64,000 nucleotides of DNA from Isoetes taiwanensis (GCA_021234155.1 JAJEKV010000017.1:5623901-5687900), one strand, 5' to 3'; shown: positions 11,584 through 25,391, counted from the first letter of the stretch. Made by a program: numbers and translations. Notes: generated by a model not told the origin, from the letters alone.

Positions 11584-14500
11584 CTTGTTGGAGGGTGGAG
11601 TGACGGTTTGAAGGCTTGGATTTGTTTTGAGGATAATATGCCGCAGAATATTCTATGCAAGCGGATGCGATCGGCAAAGGACAGACGCTCAGTGACAGTT
11701 AGACGGCAAGGATTCACCTGGGATGTGCCTGACGGTAGGGATTGTTCGGGCCTGTGCTTCCTTTTCTTTCATTCTGGCCGATCTATGGCAGCGGAAGCAG
11801 AATTGCAGGTACATTTGTGTTCTAAATCGATGACTTAAGGTGATTTTGGGTGAGATTGATGCAGTGTGGGACGGATTCATGTAGCTTTAATTCCTCAGAT
11901 TATTCTTTCCATGATTTATGCTCTCAGACATCAGCAAACCGCAGGCTTTTGGCCTCTTTCACTGAGAAAGAACGAAACAACACACATTATCTGCCACTCC
12001 AATCTGCATGAATTGGGTTCTGTGAGAAGATAGATTATCTGCCACTCTGTTTGTCGGAACCTTCCTGGTTGATCTGTAACCATCTGTACACCATCTCAAC
12101 TTTGTTACTTAATTCTAAATCCTATATTTAACATGCCATCCTGTCGTTACTTACATCTCTAATTTTAGCATCGAACAATGAAATCCTATTCTTCAAACTT
12201 GGAGCTTAACATAGCAAAAGTGGAGCCAGTGTGTTGCAGGACGAAAATGGTATGGAAATTGTATGTATGTTATTTGATATTCTATAGAACAGAGAAATAA
12301 TGATTCAAAGATGGAACTATTCATAATAATTTATTCCATGGCATTTCAGGGCCCATGATTGTGTAACAATGAGAGAAATGAAGAGTCATTGACAAGCTTG
12401 TTTGGACAATAAAGTTAGGTTTAAAGTAATTTTAAGACGATAAATCCATTTGATTGACATGCTTCATGTTTCTTAATCATGTTTGATGCTTCCACGCTTT
12501 CATGGCTTTGCTGTTCGAAAGCAAGAGCAAAGCAAAGTTGTTAAGTTCAGTGTTCGGGGTAAAGGAAGAAAACTCAGCCACGAGGATGTTGTTATTACTT
12601 ATCGCTGCAATCACAAGTTACACAAATACATCCGATCCTAATGTGATGCTTGGAGGAGGCTGGTCATATAGAAAGCCACAGAATTAGGGCTTGAGGTTTG
12701 TCTCCACCATACTACATGCAGGGTGATTTCAGTTGAAGTTCACTCAGTTGAGGCACTGCAAATTATGAACGGGTGAAACTGTGGATCAAGCCTTACACTT
12801 CCCTTCATCAAGACGGCATGGCAGATCTGTGGGAAAGGTATGACATGCATTGTTATGGATGTTGCTAAAGCTCTCTGCTCTTTATTTATAATCCGGTTGA
12901 ATTATTCTAGCTTTCCATGCTCGCCACTCGAAACATATAGATTCTGCCTCCTTTGGGAACCCTCTGATCTTATCGGTAAAAATATAGGTTCAAGAACCTT
13001 TGGCAGCATCTAAGATGCAAAACATGCTGTACATATGCATTCTCTTACATGTTTGCAGTTTAATTTTGCAGTCTTACTACATACTGTTGCAGAAGAAAAA
13101 TGTTTTGTTGCTAGGTCATTAGTAGCAATATATTCACTTGATCAAATATTTATCTTTCGTTGAATATTTCTAGCCAGGGATTCATATTGGCAAATGATTG
13201 CAAACACAACTTTGTGAGATTTATATGCATGATGTGCTGGCGATTACAGTTCGAGAAATGCATGCGTGTAAGTTTCCTGCACGGTTCTGTTTTATGCTGT
13301 TGTTTCATGTTGCCTTTTGGTGGTGACATTTTCCAGCTTGATTTCAAGAAGTTTAAGTAGCAGGAAATTCGAACGTTATAATCTGCTTCATAAGATATGT
13401 AGTCTTAAATAAACTCATTAAATCAATTGTTTACTATGGACTGTGAACAAAACCAAGTTAGATGTTACTTTGGCACGTGCACAATTGCCCATTAATGCTA
13501 AAATTTGGCAAACGACGCTGAATGCAAGTTAGAGCTACTCGTTTAAATTATGTCAATAAACAGGTTTGAGCTTCCATGTCTGGTTCTATTTGTAGTTTGG
13601 GAGGGTGAAAACATCGCAAATGAAATTCATGCTTCTTATCCTGAAAGATCTAGCTGCTTGGTTTACAACATTTGGGACTTGAAAAAGAAGAGCTATTATG
13701 GGCAATATAAGATCTGCAATGTCTTGAATCTGATTGAAAGCTCTAGAGAATTGCATAAGCAATGAAGGCAATCTCCTCATTCAAGGACTCTAGAATCCCA
13801 TTGGTACGACAAGAATGCCATCGTTGTTTCATGCTTCTGAATGACTCAAAGGTTCCATTTTGTACTGCTCAACAAATGCGTGCTTCTATAGATTAGGCTA
13901 GAGTTTTGAGTCAAACTTTTGTTTTTTGTAGGCAAGTTTTGAGTTGGTTTTGAGTCAAACTTTCTCATCATCGTTAGTTCACTTTGTCATTATTAGTTCA
14001 TATGCTTTGAAAAGTTAATTGAATTTGTTTTACATCAACCCAACATCCTAAACAGTCAACTTGATATCCTTTACTTATTCGTTTCCAGCGTAACCTGCCC
14101 AACCATCGAATGGACTTTTGTTACCAATTTGTTACCAACGTAATTTGCTCAACTAGTGCAAAAGCACTACGAATTCTTTGTGAATGGAGGTGGTGTTGTT
14201 GATGATAGGCTTTCTGTGAAAACTATGCAAGCCCAGTTAATCTTTGGTAAAATGTGCTTGTGAAGTTGGGCAGTTTGTTTGGTCCAACTTGACAACTTGG
14301 ACATGCTCAACCGAATTATGAAATATGGTGTTGTTTTAGATGTACATGTACATTGGCTAAGGTTTAATATTGCCGTATACTCTATTTTAACATGAAAATA
14401 TAAACTAGATTGGAAAGTATCTAGAGGAATTATATCTCTAAAGTAGGTTACCTCAAACCTAAGCACCAAAAGTCCAAATTAAAAACCAAACCCTAGCACG

Positions 14501-15180
14501 TAAAAAAAAGACGCATCAAGCTAGAGCAAAGTATGGCATTTGCATTGGCTTCAGGTGGTGTTTGAAATTCTTATGTGCTCTTTAAGGTTAGTTCCTAGCA
14601 CTAATAAGGTGACAATCAAATATCTCGTCTATTTATTTTTTGCATGCATGAGGTAAGGCAAAACATCTTATGCATTAAGATCCATATCTTTACAATGTTG
14701 ACTGGCGTAGTCCTGGTTATAAGATTTGTTTAACAGCGTGCTGGACTGCCGATACATCCTCTTGGCCTTCTACACCAATGCACGGCCCTTAGCTAGACAG
14801 AAGTATTCCGTCTTGGTACTGGTTGGCTCCTATGGTCGATATAGGAGCATCGCAGACGTCACATTTTCAGGGCATCTACTCGTCAACACGCGACATTATT
14901 GCTGTGGTCTACGACACTAATGGCTTTTGTGTGTTGCTCCCTTGAGCTAGAAGTGATGGTCATGAATATTTTTACACAAAAGAGTGCAGCTGCCATGGTT
15001 AAATGGACTCTTCTACATAGTTAAAAGGCCCTAACAACATCACTTACTAAGTATATCCCTGATTTAAATTCCATATGCTTCCAGAAGCTTTGTAACCATA
15101 TTATCAATAGAACTACAATCTGTCATCTTCTTCACTAAAAGATACGATACGTGAACAAAGATGTTAAAATAAAAAAACTT
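11584..15180. other. Long stretch without a confident gene
   Basis: No complete gene or element is recognised. Two small spans look coding-like but unidentified. One is a 46-codon open frame at 12501-12638 (HGFAVRKQEQSKVV, then HEDVVITYRCNHKLHKYIRS). The other lies near 12745-12838 (VEALQIMNG, then after a one-base shift TVDQALHFPSSRRHGRSVGK before a gtatg donor-like site). They could be remnants of one captured or decayed gene. The rest (12.85-15.18 kb) shows only short unrelated frames. Confidence 0.35.
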
Positions 15181-15186
15181 TTGAAC

Positions 15187-15470
15187 CTAGGCTAATAATA
15201 CAAGAAAGTTATTGCTAATTCCAAAGCTCTCCGAATACATCCACAATATTATCTGGCACAAAAACGTCCAGAGTAATTGCGCATGCACCAATGGCTCCTC
15301 CAAAGGGCAACCCATTGATGCATTAGCATCTTGTTTTTCCTTGATGTCGTGGAAGATCAAGAAGTCTATCATTCTTGGTTGGTCTGGCAGGCGTGCTCCT
15401 GGCTGCTGGCGGTGGCCAGCTCCACCGCGAGGCCAAGAATGATCTCCTTCTTGACCTTCCACATTACATC
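15187..15470 (-). other. Unrecognised coding-like fragment
   Basis: On the minus strand an open frame runs through PRMIDFLIFHDIKEKQDANA. An overlapping frame reads MWKVKKEIILGLAVELATAS, and another AIGACAITLDVFVPDNIVDV. Coding-like text in several frames suggests a frameshifted gene remnant, but I recognise no family. Confidence 0.25.
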
Positions 15471-16513
15471 CTAAAATGGCATCTTAGGTGTTGTGCTCAT
15501 ACACATCAACAATAGGGAACATGGATCCAAGCTCAAGTTACGGCAACATGAAATTTCTACTCAATCCAAATGTTATCATCTGAGCCAAGTATAGAGTGAG
15601 TTCATGTAAGAAAATGTTGAATACACAAGGAAGACTAACAAGTGCTTAGAATTCACATATGGCTTTTTATTTGTATGCTTTGTCCAAATACATTCTTGGG
15701 TTCATAGAACTAAGAGGTTGCCTCATTTTTATTCAATCGGATTATTCTTGTTGTAACAAAATTTCGCATGACAACTAACTAATAAAAGAGGTGGCTTCAT
15801 TTTTATTATAGGGTGTGGTCGCCTATTGCCGCAGACATACCTTGGGTCGCGGGACCCCAGCTCGTGCCTTCATGGCATTCCCCACTTGCTATTGCACTCT
15901 ATGCACCCTCCGACCAATCATGGAGGGCAATTGTCCCCCCTTACGAAGTTCCCATGACTGTGACATCAGCATCTCCTCTAACTGTTACTATTATATCCTA
16001 AGTGTGAGGTCAGGCACTAGTAAGCATGCATCTGCAAGCATTTTAGCATGAGTATAAAACTCATGTGATCATACCTGTCCCTGAGCAGGCCCATTTGAAA
16101 GTCGAATTCAATGCTGGTGGCTTGACTTATTGCCCAATTTCACACTCGGTTGCCGAAGCTTGATTCAATTCGCCATCTCTGGCTATGGCTTGGATCAAGG
16201 TAAAGCCCTGCTTGTGATGAACACAATAGAGTATGGTTTTCATAAGTGCACGGTGTGATGCTCCTCGAACCTATATGATGCTCCCATCGTATAAATACGC
16301 AGAATTCCCCTCCCATGGCGACTTCATCACCACGGAAAGGCCCTCCATTTGATTTGGACCACTTGTGATGGGCAAGTGTCTGGGTGGAGGATGCGGAGAT
16401 GTCATTCATCCCACGCCTTCTATGGAGTCCTATACAGTGGAAGCGTACATACATGTTAGCATCCGACAACAATACAAATAAATAATATACCATCACAAAG
16501 GGTGGTCCATCCA
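15471..16513. other. Left flank of the old LTR element
   Basis: No gene is recognised. The sequence has no partner beside the right-hand repeat, so it is treated as flanking DNA. The open frames at 15813-16051 and 16140-16550 are motif-free. Confidence 0.35.
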
Positions 16514-17736
16514 TCATCAATACGAACAACAATATGATACCAATATACATAGAAAATGCACCATAAATGAGGCTTCTACCCCAGGTTCAGACTCAAGGGG
16601 GTCGACGGATGGTTAGAGCCTCCGGATAACAACAGACAGAAGCATAACATGGCGTTGGCTGGCATAGAACAATGGCTAGGGTAGTCCACTCCATCCGCCC
16701 CTTCTGTGCACACTTTGAAGGTAGGCTGAGTCATGCTATGGCGTGATTGTTGCCTTCCAGGGACGTAATCCCATGGAGTCACCCTATGAAACTACTCCGG
16801 GTTACATCTCCCCTGTCCGACGAGGCAGGAAAGGGAGGAATCTCCTCTTGAATGACAATGGTTCTGTGTGTCTGCTAGAGGACCGGGATACCCGTGGCGC
16901 CCACGGCCTGTGCCATACTTACCCCTCCTAAATCTATACCGAGCCCAGGACGTCCCTATAGGCACATATCCTGCGACCCAGGGGGTGTCAGACCCATACC
17001 TGGCCCACACTTAGTGACCGACTATAAGTTTAGCACACTGTAGGAGCCCCAGTAGCCAGCTCAGCAAGGCCCCGCCTCCCCTTCACCAGCTGTGACCGTT
17101 ATTTGGTGTTGAACCACATCATAGCATCTACAGCCACAGGCCGCATCTAATGGGATTTAAGGGGTTCTAGCTAGGAGCATATCTAATCCTAGGTGGCCTT
17201 TAGGTCTCTACCCCTTTTTTACCCATACAATACAGGAGGAACAGAAAGAGAGCATTCATATCGGATACATCCATCATAATCTCATCTAGACATAAAATAG
17301 AGGGACTAATCATCCGTCTAACAAGCAAGGGTTAGTCCCTAACTAGAATCTCAAGCTAACTAAGCCTACTAACCTGTGTCTGAGTTAGATCTCCCATCTC
17401 GCAGGTTCCCCATGTCTGCTGGTTGAATAAGCTCCTCCTCCTTCTCTAATTGCCCCCAAATCGAATTGGGGCAAATTGGGTTGAAAGCCCTAATTTGGGT
17501 GACCCAAAGTTAGCAGGTCTACCTTGCCCAATCGATTTGGATCAGGTGGCAATTGTAGATTAGTTATCATTAATTAATTTAATATTTTAGCATTTTTAAT
17601 ATTAGGTTAAGCCCTAAATTCGAATTAGAATTTAGGGTTAGGTTTCCACCTTAATAATGAATGAGTTAACATAGCTAACTTTAGTGACGTGTCATGTATT
17701 TATACCTAAAAAGTCATATAAATACGTGGAACGTCA
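16514..17736 (-). repeat. Left (3') LTR of the old element
   Basis: It matches 22449-23690 along its length with scattered substitutions and small indels. Shared landmarks include gcaccataaatgaggcttct, ggctagggtagtccactcca and tagtgaccgactat. The outer left boundary is approximate. The right end (ggaacgtca) is set where the two copies stop matching. Confidence 0.8.
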
Positions 17737-20700
17737 CATTCTCCTTAAAAATGATGCTGTCCTCAATATCTAGACAAGTCTACAAGAAATACGGGTTACT
17801 CCGTGGCAACACATCACATATTATAAGGAAAAGTCTCCCCTCCTTAAAGAAGGCAACACATGAGCGAAGGGTACGGGATAGTCTGAGAATTCAAACAACT
17901 TGGAAGGAATTAGCACAATGCTCAACAAATTGCTAAAAGGTGGTGAAAAATCCAATGCAGAGTTTATATGAAATCTGACATTGTGATGCATGGGAAGCTC
18001 AAAAGATATTAGAATAAATCTAATATGGATCGCGAATATGAGTCCATAAAATTAGGAGAATGAAATATTTGCCACACCATCAGAAAAAGTATGTGGTGAG
18101 ATTATAAGTTGCACATAGATTATCATCTTCAAGGTGATCAAAGTTGAAAATGATGTGTAATGTGCAATTCATAAGTCTGAGAGGATTCATGAACGTTAGC
18201 ATGTGTTCATGAAAATAGTTTAATACGCAAGTGCTATCTCACAGTGAGAATTATAAAGAGTGAAACATGAGAGAACATGAAGCTAATGGTGGCAAGACAT
18301 ACATAGATATAAGAATTTGTGTAATAATATCAAAAGACTATTAAAAGATGACACAGGTTGCGTAGCAACCGTTTTTTATGCATGGGAGTTTCCGGTATTG
18401 TAATGTGGATTGATTGGAGTAAATTGCACTGGTAGAAAATAAAAGTGCGAGTTTGAGGAAACAAGGTACATTGTATAAAACAACGAGACCCTGAGGTTTT
18501 AGCTTAGGTGTTAATTAAGCATGACCTATGGAAAAGCAATCGATTTGGTGATATGGAAGCTGATATAGCTCCATAGAGAATGGTGGGGGCATTCATACGT
18601 CTGCGCCTAGGAAGCTGAGCTAGGTAAATTTTGACTAGAGGATGATGACTAAGCGAAATATTAAATATCCCATGAGTACATAGGGAAAGTCAAGACGACA
18701 TTGTTACAAGAAGGAAAACCATTTAGTAATCCTTAACTAGCTAAGTGACCCCGTCTATCAAGGATAGTCACGTGGAATATATATGAGAGCTCGTGTAGAA
18801 GTGCTAAACATTGGAAATAAGGAGTGGTAAGGTATCCTTATTTTGGATCCATACCCGAGAGAATTGCTAGCATGATGTTTGTGATCCCATTGAATCACTG
18901 GAATTTAAGCGACCTAGAAAGGTATACTTAATAATGACGAGGATTTATTTGTCATTTGGCAGATATATTGCCATTCAACGTAAAAGGATATTGGATATAG
19001 CACCATGTAGTTGAGGGAGAAATGGTGTATGATGAGGTATGATCTACCAGAGATAAGCATTTAAGTTAGCCCAATTGTTTGGAGTTGACTATCTCTGATA
19101 GGTACAACTTACTAAGGGTCATGAAAAGAGTTTAAGTCAGGGAAATAGCCAGAGTAAGTCTAGCATATATTGCAACTTTACATTCAAAAACATCCCGATG
19201 ATGGTTGGAACAGAATGGAAATAACAGTTAAGGAGGTTAACTATTCAAGGGTTCTAGATATCGATGAATTAAAATAGCTTTATAAGCTGAGAGTATCAAT
19301 TGGGTGTGGGAATAGCAGGACATATGAAATAACGCATCTAATGATGGAAGAAGAGAAGGACGGTGACTTTGCCAATAATGCCTTAAGAGATAACCGACAA
19401 GAGGGCAATATATAGCAATTCTAAGAGCCAATAAGAATCAAGACGAAGTGTATAGAGTAGAAGGGTGAGATTATATAGATAACAGTCCTATATCCTTAGA
19501 ATTAACTTAATCATGGGAAAGGAATGATGAATCCCAAAGTAGAGACAGGAGGGTCCCTTGACTTGAGGTATACACCTCTTATTGATTATAACTTTAAGAA
19601 CCTTAAGAGGACAATAAGAATGGCCCCTACAGCTGTTCATAAAGGAAGGTTTGAACATAGGGGCTTAGTATTATAGAATTGAAACGATTTAATGCATCTG
19701 TATCATTATGACGGGTCCGAATACAAGAACATTTGAAACTGATCAAAAGTAGTTGAAGTTGACATGATACCTTGAGAAAATAATATGTTAATTGGGAGAA
19801 GAGACGGTTGATATCGGAACACAAGTAATGTTTAGATAAATAATTGAGCCTTTGGAATAGCTCTTAGGATGGGGTCCGAACCTTTGGAAACTTGGCATAA
19901 TCCCATGGGGAAAACATAGTTTATGGACGGACTAAAGTACCATAAGGCACTAGAAAGTAATCCAGTAACGAAGTCAGAGCAAAGCTCTAATATTTCTTTG
20001 TGGTATGAGGGTACATGGTTACTACATATGTATCATGTAGACGTACGATGTACAATTTAGTGGAGTAATCTATGCAGCGACCTAGAAATCGAAAGGCAAG
20101 TTAACCGCAAACTTACCACTGAAGGGTCTGTAGTCCATCTGAACTATGCACTATGCAGACAGCATACAATGTGTTTAAAGGTAGGATGTTGTAGTTGACA
20201 TTTAAAATAAATGGTAACAGACAATAGAATAAGGCTCAATACGGTGGAGTTGAATGGTACTATAGGACAATGCATGACTGGGTGGAGAATAACAGTTACC
20301 TGCTAGAAGCTGAAAAAGTGTCTTGCATAGACACCAAGGGTTAGATATGAAACATGATCCTTGCTTGGATCCAATAAGTTTGAATTCAATAGCTTACATG
20401 GAGTTGTATGTTAAAATATATAGGGCTAGGAGATCGATAGAAACTGAGATAGTATGAAAATAACTGCTCGAGTTATATCAGACATGGATATTGAGGTAGA
20501 ATTACAAAGCGCAAGGCAAGCGCCTTGGAGATTCTAGGTAACGTACGATTCCCAAGAAGGCTTACCCAATAAAATAGGAAATGGCTTCGATGATGTCAAG
20601 TCATTTGTCATGCCACAACAGGGGCATGACGTCATGATAGAAGAACCTAATGGCTAACATTTCCAAGGTGTATGACAACGATAAATCATAACTCCCAATA

Positions 20701-22005
20701 ATATGCAGGTTAAAAGAAAAAATATATAAGGGGGAATTCGAAAGCAACATGCTTCAAGGGCCGGGGTACAAAAATCGACTATGGATATAGAAACATATCA
20801 AAGAAGAAGATAAAGGACTACTATTCATTAGGTGTAGGCCAGGGGTGCTCTCTACCAGCAGGCGAAGAGAGATGTTTGTGTCGAAAGGCAGCAAGGGATT
20901 TAAAAATCCTTCAAAGATTTAATACGTGGCCTAGGGGGAAAGAATTTCAATTTTGAGGACAACATGGTGAACAATAAATCCACAAAGAACATATTAATAG
21001 AAGGGGCCTTGCTTTCTAGGCCTTGATATCGTTCTAATTCTCTGAGATAGGTAGATTATTCATGGAACTTACTGACCCTAAGACACTAAAGTAATGGTTG
21101 GAAATACTTTGCCTTAATCAAATTGAGGTGCCCTTGAAGGGGGTGATTAATCAGCAACGGTTGCATACCTTCAGACTGTTAAGGTAGGACAACTCCAAAA
21201 ACGGTTTGGCCACACAAGTTGGGAGGTGTGTAATATAGATATATAAGGACTGTGATATAGGCAGTGAGTTTGGGAGAAAAATAACAGTAAAGTTTATGTT
21301 CTACATAAGTTCGAGAGAGGTATTGACATTGCTGTGGGGGTTTCAAGATAACAATCACTATGGGCGATGGAGTATGTATCATGACCTGGGGAAGTGGTGT
21401 ATAAAAAGAGGACAAAGATAGAGAAAAGTATTGAAGGGTGATGGTAGAAATTCCAAAACCCAAGTTCTAGAGGGGTGCTACATGATGGCAGTCTCTAGTT
21501 AGTTGGGCCAAGGGAGATTCGTTCTCCTGGAATTGAGGCGAGTCAAGGCTTAGACACTAAAGAGAAACAACGTTAACTATAGTTATGTCTATAAAATTTT
21601 ACCTAACCCCTAATATATAACGTCGAATCAAGGCATCTACCAAAGGGAAAAAAATATTTAAGCTGTAAGTTTAAATTGTTGATAAGTCAACCGTTGCTGT
21701 CATGTAGTACTTTTCGAGGGTAGTGGATTAGAATCCAACTTAGGAGTTTCTACCTCGCTCAGAGGAGTTTCCTTACATCGCTCATCGACAGCGTTCGATA
21801 ATATAGTCAGGGGAATTCATTTCTTGATGACAATAAGAACCTTTAGGGTGAGCGCACCTTTCCATATTGCACAAGTCCGGTGGATTTGTTGCCACCACAG
21901 TATTGGTTTGGGGAAGGGTGATTACTAGACAGAAGTCGTACTATAGAAAACAGAGATATTATTGGTTAAGTAGAACAAGAGATTATTAGTAAATAATATT
22001 CACTA

Positions 22006-22400
22006 AAGGAAGCTTACCGTGTGGGTAAAGGGTTTGGCTTGGTGATGGGAGGTCAAGGGTTCAAGTCCCGATAATATACTCCTTTAAAAACAGTTACTGT
22101 ACAGAAAAAAATAGAATATTAGATGTATATAAGAGATATATAACATATATATTATATGTAAGGAAGCTTGGCATGGTGGTAAGAGCCTAAGATAAGAGCC
22201 TAAGGTTGAAGTTGGGAGGTCGCGAGTTCAAATCTGTGTGAGGGAGCAAAAAAATTATACGGCAAAAATATGATGGAAAGAAAAATATGTCCAAGAAAGC
22301 TTGGCATGGTGGTAAAAACCTAAGGTTGAAGTTGGGAGGTCGCGAGTTCAAATCTGTGCGAGGGGGCAAAAAATTTATACGGCAAAAATATGGTGAAAAA
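22006..22400 (+). mobile_element. Three tRNA-like SINE units, two in a 120-bp tandem
   Basis: Three units begin aag(g/a)aagctt, at about 22008, 22161 and 22293. Units 2 and 3 read GGCATGGTGGTAA (Pol III box-A-like), then gttgggaggtcgcg, then GAGTTCAAATC (box-B-like). They are an exact 120 bp apart measured at the box B, and unit 2 carries an extra short duplication (gagcctaagata). Unit 1 has the weaker heading accgtgtgggtaaa with GGGTTCAAGTCCC. The layout is that of a tRNA-derived SINE head, and the acceptor stems do not fold into a real tRNA. They lie inside the old LTR element next to its right LTR. Confidence 0.7.
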
Positions 22401-22448
22401 TTTAACAACAGAATTTTTATAATGCGGAAATAAAATATGGAGGCAGTG

Positions 22449-23690
22449 AATCAATACAAACAATAATATGATATCAATATACATAAGAAATGCACCATAA
22501 ATGAGGCTTCTAGGTTCAGACTCAAGAGTCGATTAATGATCAGGCCTCCGATAACAACACACAGAAGCATAATATGGCATTGTCTGGCATAGAACAATGG
22601 CTAGGGTAGTCCACTCCATCCGCCCCTCCTGTGCACACTTTGCAGATAGGCTGAGTCATGCTATGGCGTGATTGTAGCCTTTCGGAGACGTAGTCCTATG
22701 AGACTACTCCGGATTACATCTTCCCAGTCCGACGAGGCAGGAAAGGGAGGAATCCCCTCCAGAATCACAATGGTTCCATGGGTGTGCTAGAGGACCGGGA
22801 CACCCCTAGCGCCCAAGGTCTGTACCCGACTTATCCCTCTAAATCTATACCAAGCCCAGGACGTCCCTATAGGCACATATCCTGCCGCTCAGGGGGTGTC
22901 AGACCTATACCCGACCCACACTTAGTGACCGACTATGAGTCTAGCACACTGTAGGAGCTCCAGTAGCCACGCTCAGTAAGGCTCCGCCCCCACTTCCACA
23001 GTTGTGACCGTTATTTAGTGCTGAACCACATCATAGCATCTACAACCCGATGGGCTCTTGTACACAGGCCGCATCTAATGGGATTTAAGGGGTTCTAGCT
23101 AGGAGCATATATAACCCTAGATGGCCTTTAAATCTCTACCCCCCCACCCATACAACACATGAGGAACAGAAAAAGAGCATTTTTATCTGATACATCCATC
23201 ATAATCTCATCTAGAACATAAAAGAGACTAATCATTCAACAAATACGCAAGGGTTAGTCCCTAACTAGAATCTAGTCTACTAACCGGTATCTGAGCTAGA
23301 TCTCCCATCTCTCAGGTTCCCACTGCCCTGCTGGTTGAATAAGCTCCTCCTCCTTCTTCAATTGCCCCCAAATCAAATTGGGGCAAATTGGGGTGGAAGC
23401 CCCAATTTGGGTGACCCAAAGTTAGCAGGTCTGTCTTGCCCAATCAATTTGGGCCAGGTGGCAATTCTAGATTAGTTATCATTAACTAATTTAATATTTT
23501 AGCCTTTTTAATATTAGGTTAAGTCCTAAATTCGAATTAGGGTTTAGGGTTAGGTTTCCACCTTAATAATTAATAGATAGATAGTAGACATAGCTAACCT
23601 TAGCTTCTAAATAATCCATGTACCATTAATAATTCCTAGTGACGTGTCATGTATTTATACCTAAAATGCGTATAAATATATGGAACGTAA
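22449..23690 (-). repeat. Right (5') LTR of the old element
   Basis: Direct-repeat partner of 16514-17736. The match begins at aatcaatacaaacaataata and ends at ggaacgtaa, immediately before the pogo-like remnant. Confidence 0.8.
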
Positions 23691-23734
23691 TGGTGAAACG
23701 AGCAGCAGGGTTCCTAGAGCCACAATCTCAGTTC

Positions 23735-25240
23735 AGTGCAGCAAGCATTCCAATGCCAAGGAAGTCTACTGAAGGAGATAAAGGTAAGTGAATTTGGCAT
23801 TTCGATTAGAAAGGCATCAAAAAGATTTGGTATTCCATAGCACACAATCTGGGATTGGTTGTATAGTACGAACCCATTAGCAATTAAGACATCAATAGGA
23901 CAATGCAAGAGAAAGGGCTCGCTAATTGGGCCCTGGGTAGGGCAAAGCAAAGAATGGGAGTTACCATGGCTGCTATCAAGGATAGGACAGCAGAGATGGC
24001 TAGCAGAAAGGGGAAATTTGATTCCTTGGGTTTGCATGGCTGTAAATGGTGTAAGCTTTTTAAGCAAAGGCATCCAGAAGTGGTCCTAAGAAGTGTAGAA
24101 ACACTTGAGGTTGTACGAGCCCGTGCCATGACCCAAGAAAACTTCGACAAATCCTATGTCGGGCTCAAGCAGACTTATGATGAGTTGAATGCCGATGAGA
24201 CTGGAATTCAGACTGGGAAAGTCAAAGGCCTGAAGATTATAGGAAGGAAAGGGAAGAATAGAATAAGTGAGGTCATCAAGAACAGCAGGAAATGGGTTAC
24301 CATGTTGGTTATATCAATGTTGAAGACTTCAAAATCCCTAACTTGTACATCCCCGAAGAAGTGCAATACATGCTGTCGGGCTTTCATTATAGATGACGAC
24401 AGAGCCTTTTAGATCCTGGTTATCATGCTTTAAACAAGAGTACTAGATGGTGTCTCCCCAACTAGGCCTCGTCTTATATAGTCATGGCAACCATATGGAG
24501 CTTGATGTTATATTGGCATCAAAGAAGAAGGGCATTCACATTGCCTTACTGCCTGTTTTTGTAATAAAGAAACTGAAAGATTATTTTGTTAAACGTGCTC
24601 CAATCTGCATGGTTATAATGGGCAACATACAACAAAATTTATTCTAATATTTGCAGTGGCATAGAGACAAATGTCATTATGATCAAGTTCCATGTCGCAT
24701 TGTGTTTCTCTACTTCTATATTTCTATTCTCCGATTTTATATGGTTCTATTTATGTTTTTGTATATACATGAGCGTTGTATTAGTATGGCTCTATGATAC
24801 GTTGTGGAATGCCAGATAAAATTTAAGTTCAATCTCAAAGTATTATGCTTTTGTTAATTTATTTATGCATTCACATTTGATTATAGAGCAAGTAAGGAAT
24901 GTACATGTTTATGAAGCAACTTCTGAATGTTCTGTCATTTTGTATTGCTCGAGCTGCTTAGGTAGTTGTGTTTAAAAAACCGCAAACACACACATCCCAT
25001 AGGTTACAACCTTTAGATGCGGCATGCTTTGCTCCATTCAAGGTATTCTTCAAGTGGCTTAGGGCTGCCTATATGGTCAGCAAAGGGAGTACAGTGCCAC
25101 AGAGGGAAGACGTTGCAATACTGATCTTAGAGTCAATTGAGAGTGGCTTGATCCCAAACAAGATACTTTCATTTAATTTATGTTCACGATTAGATAGGGC
25201 AAGGATATGTCTGCCATGTATTTGGGAAGTTTAGGTCTGC
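23735..25240 (+). mobile_element. Decayed pogo-like (Tc1/mariner) transposase
   Basis: The order is that of a pogo/Tigger-type transposase. A psq/CENP-B-type helix-turn-helix comes first (ISIRKASKRFGIP, HTIWDWLYSTNPLA, about 23795-23880), then a second DNA-binding segment (WCKLFKQRHPEVVLRSVETL, about 24049-24110), then the first catalytic region (YDELNADETGIQTGK, about 24177-24220), then RLIYSHGNHMELDVILASKK with GIHIALLPV (about 24470-24560), and after a gap of about 370 bp THTSHRLQPLDAACFAPFK (about 24986-25042). Several frame changes and stops break it. The gap is either a lost intron or an insertion. I could not find terminal inverted repeats or TA duplications. The left edge touches the LTR. 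Confidence 0.8.
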
Positions 25241-25391
25241 CATGTATTTGTATTTTTCTAGACTACACATTATGTGTTGTTCTACTCTGGTTTCCAATCA
25301 GGTGCAGAGATGTGGACAAATTTCATTGTGAAATTGCATATGCAAAGAACACATTTGCTAGGGTTCCCAAAATTCAATTGCTTGCACATTT

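Larger units (their letters stand above)
16514..23690 (-). mobile_element. Old degraded LTR retroelement, probably Ty3-type, minus orientation
   Basis: Two long direct repeats (16514-17736 and 22449-23690) enclose about 4.7 kb. Just inside the left repeat, the minus strand has a GA-rich polypurine-like run directly before the repeat start TGACGTTCC. That is the usual layout at the 3' end of Ty3-type elements and sets the orientation as minus. The interior shows no intact coding region; it is thoroughly degraded with many breaks. SINE-like units lie within it at 22.0-22.4 kb. The visible divergence between the two repeats makes it much older than the Copia element at 41 kb. The superfamily is inferred from layout, not from a readable polymerase. 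Confidence 0.65.

Noticed and set aside
11563-11880. Overlapping frames on both strands at 11.6-11.9 kb
   Set aside because: No recognisable domain on either strand and no splice-supported continuation.
13150-13765. Small frames at 13.15-13.77 kb
   Set aside because: Matching frames on opposite strands, no motif, and no similarity I recognise.
16743-17010. Frames inside the left LTR
   Set aside because: They lie within LTR sequence shared with the right copy, where the frames are not conserved.
22161-22385. tRNA genes
   Set aside because: A and B boxes are present, but acceptor and anticodon stems do not pair and the units are duplicated as SINE heads.
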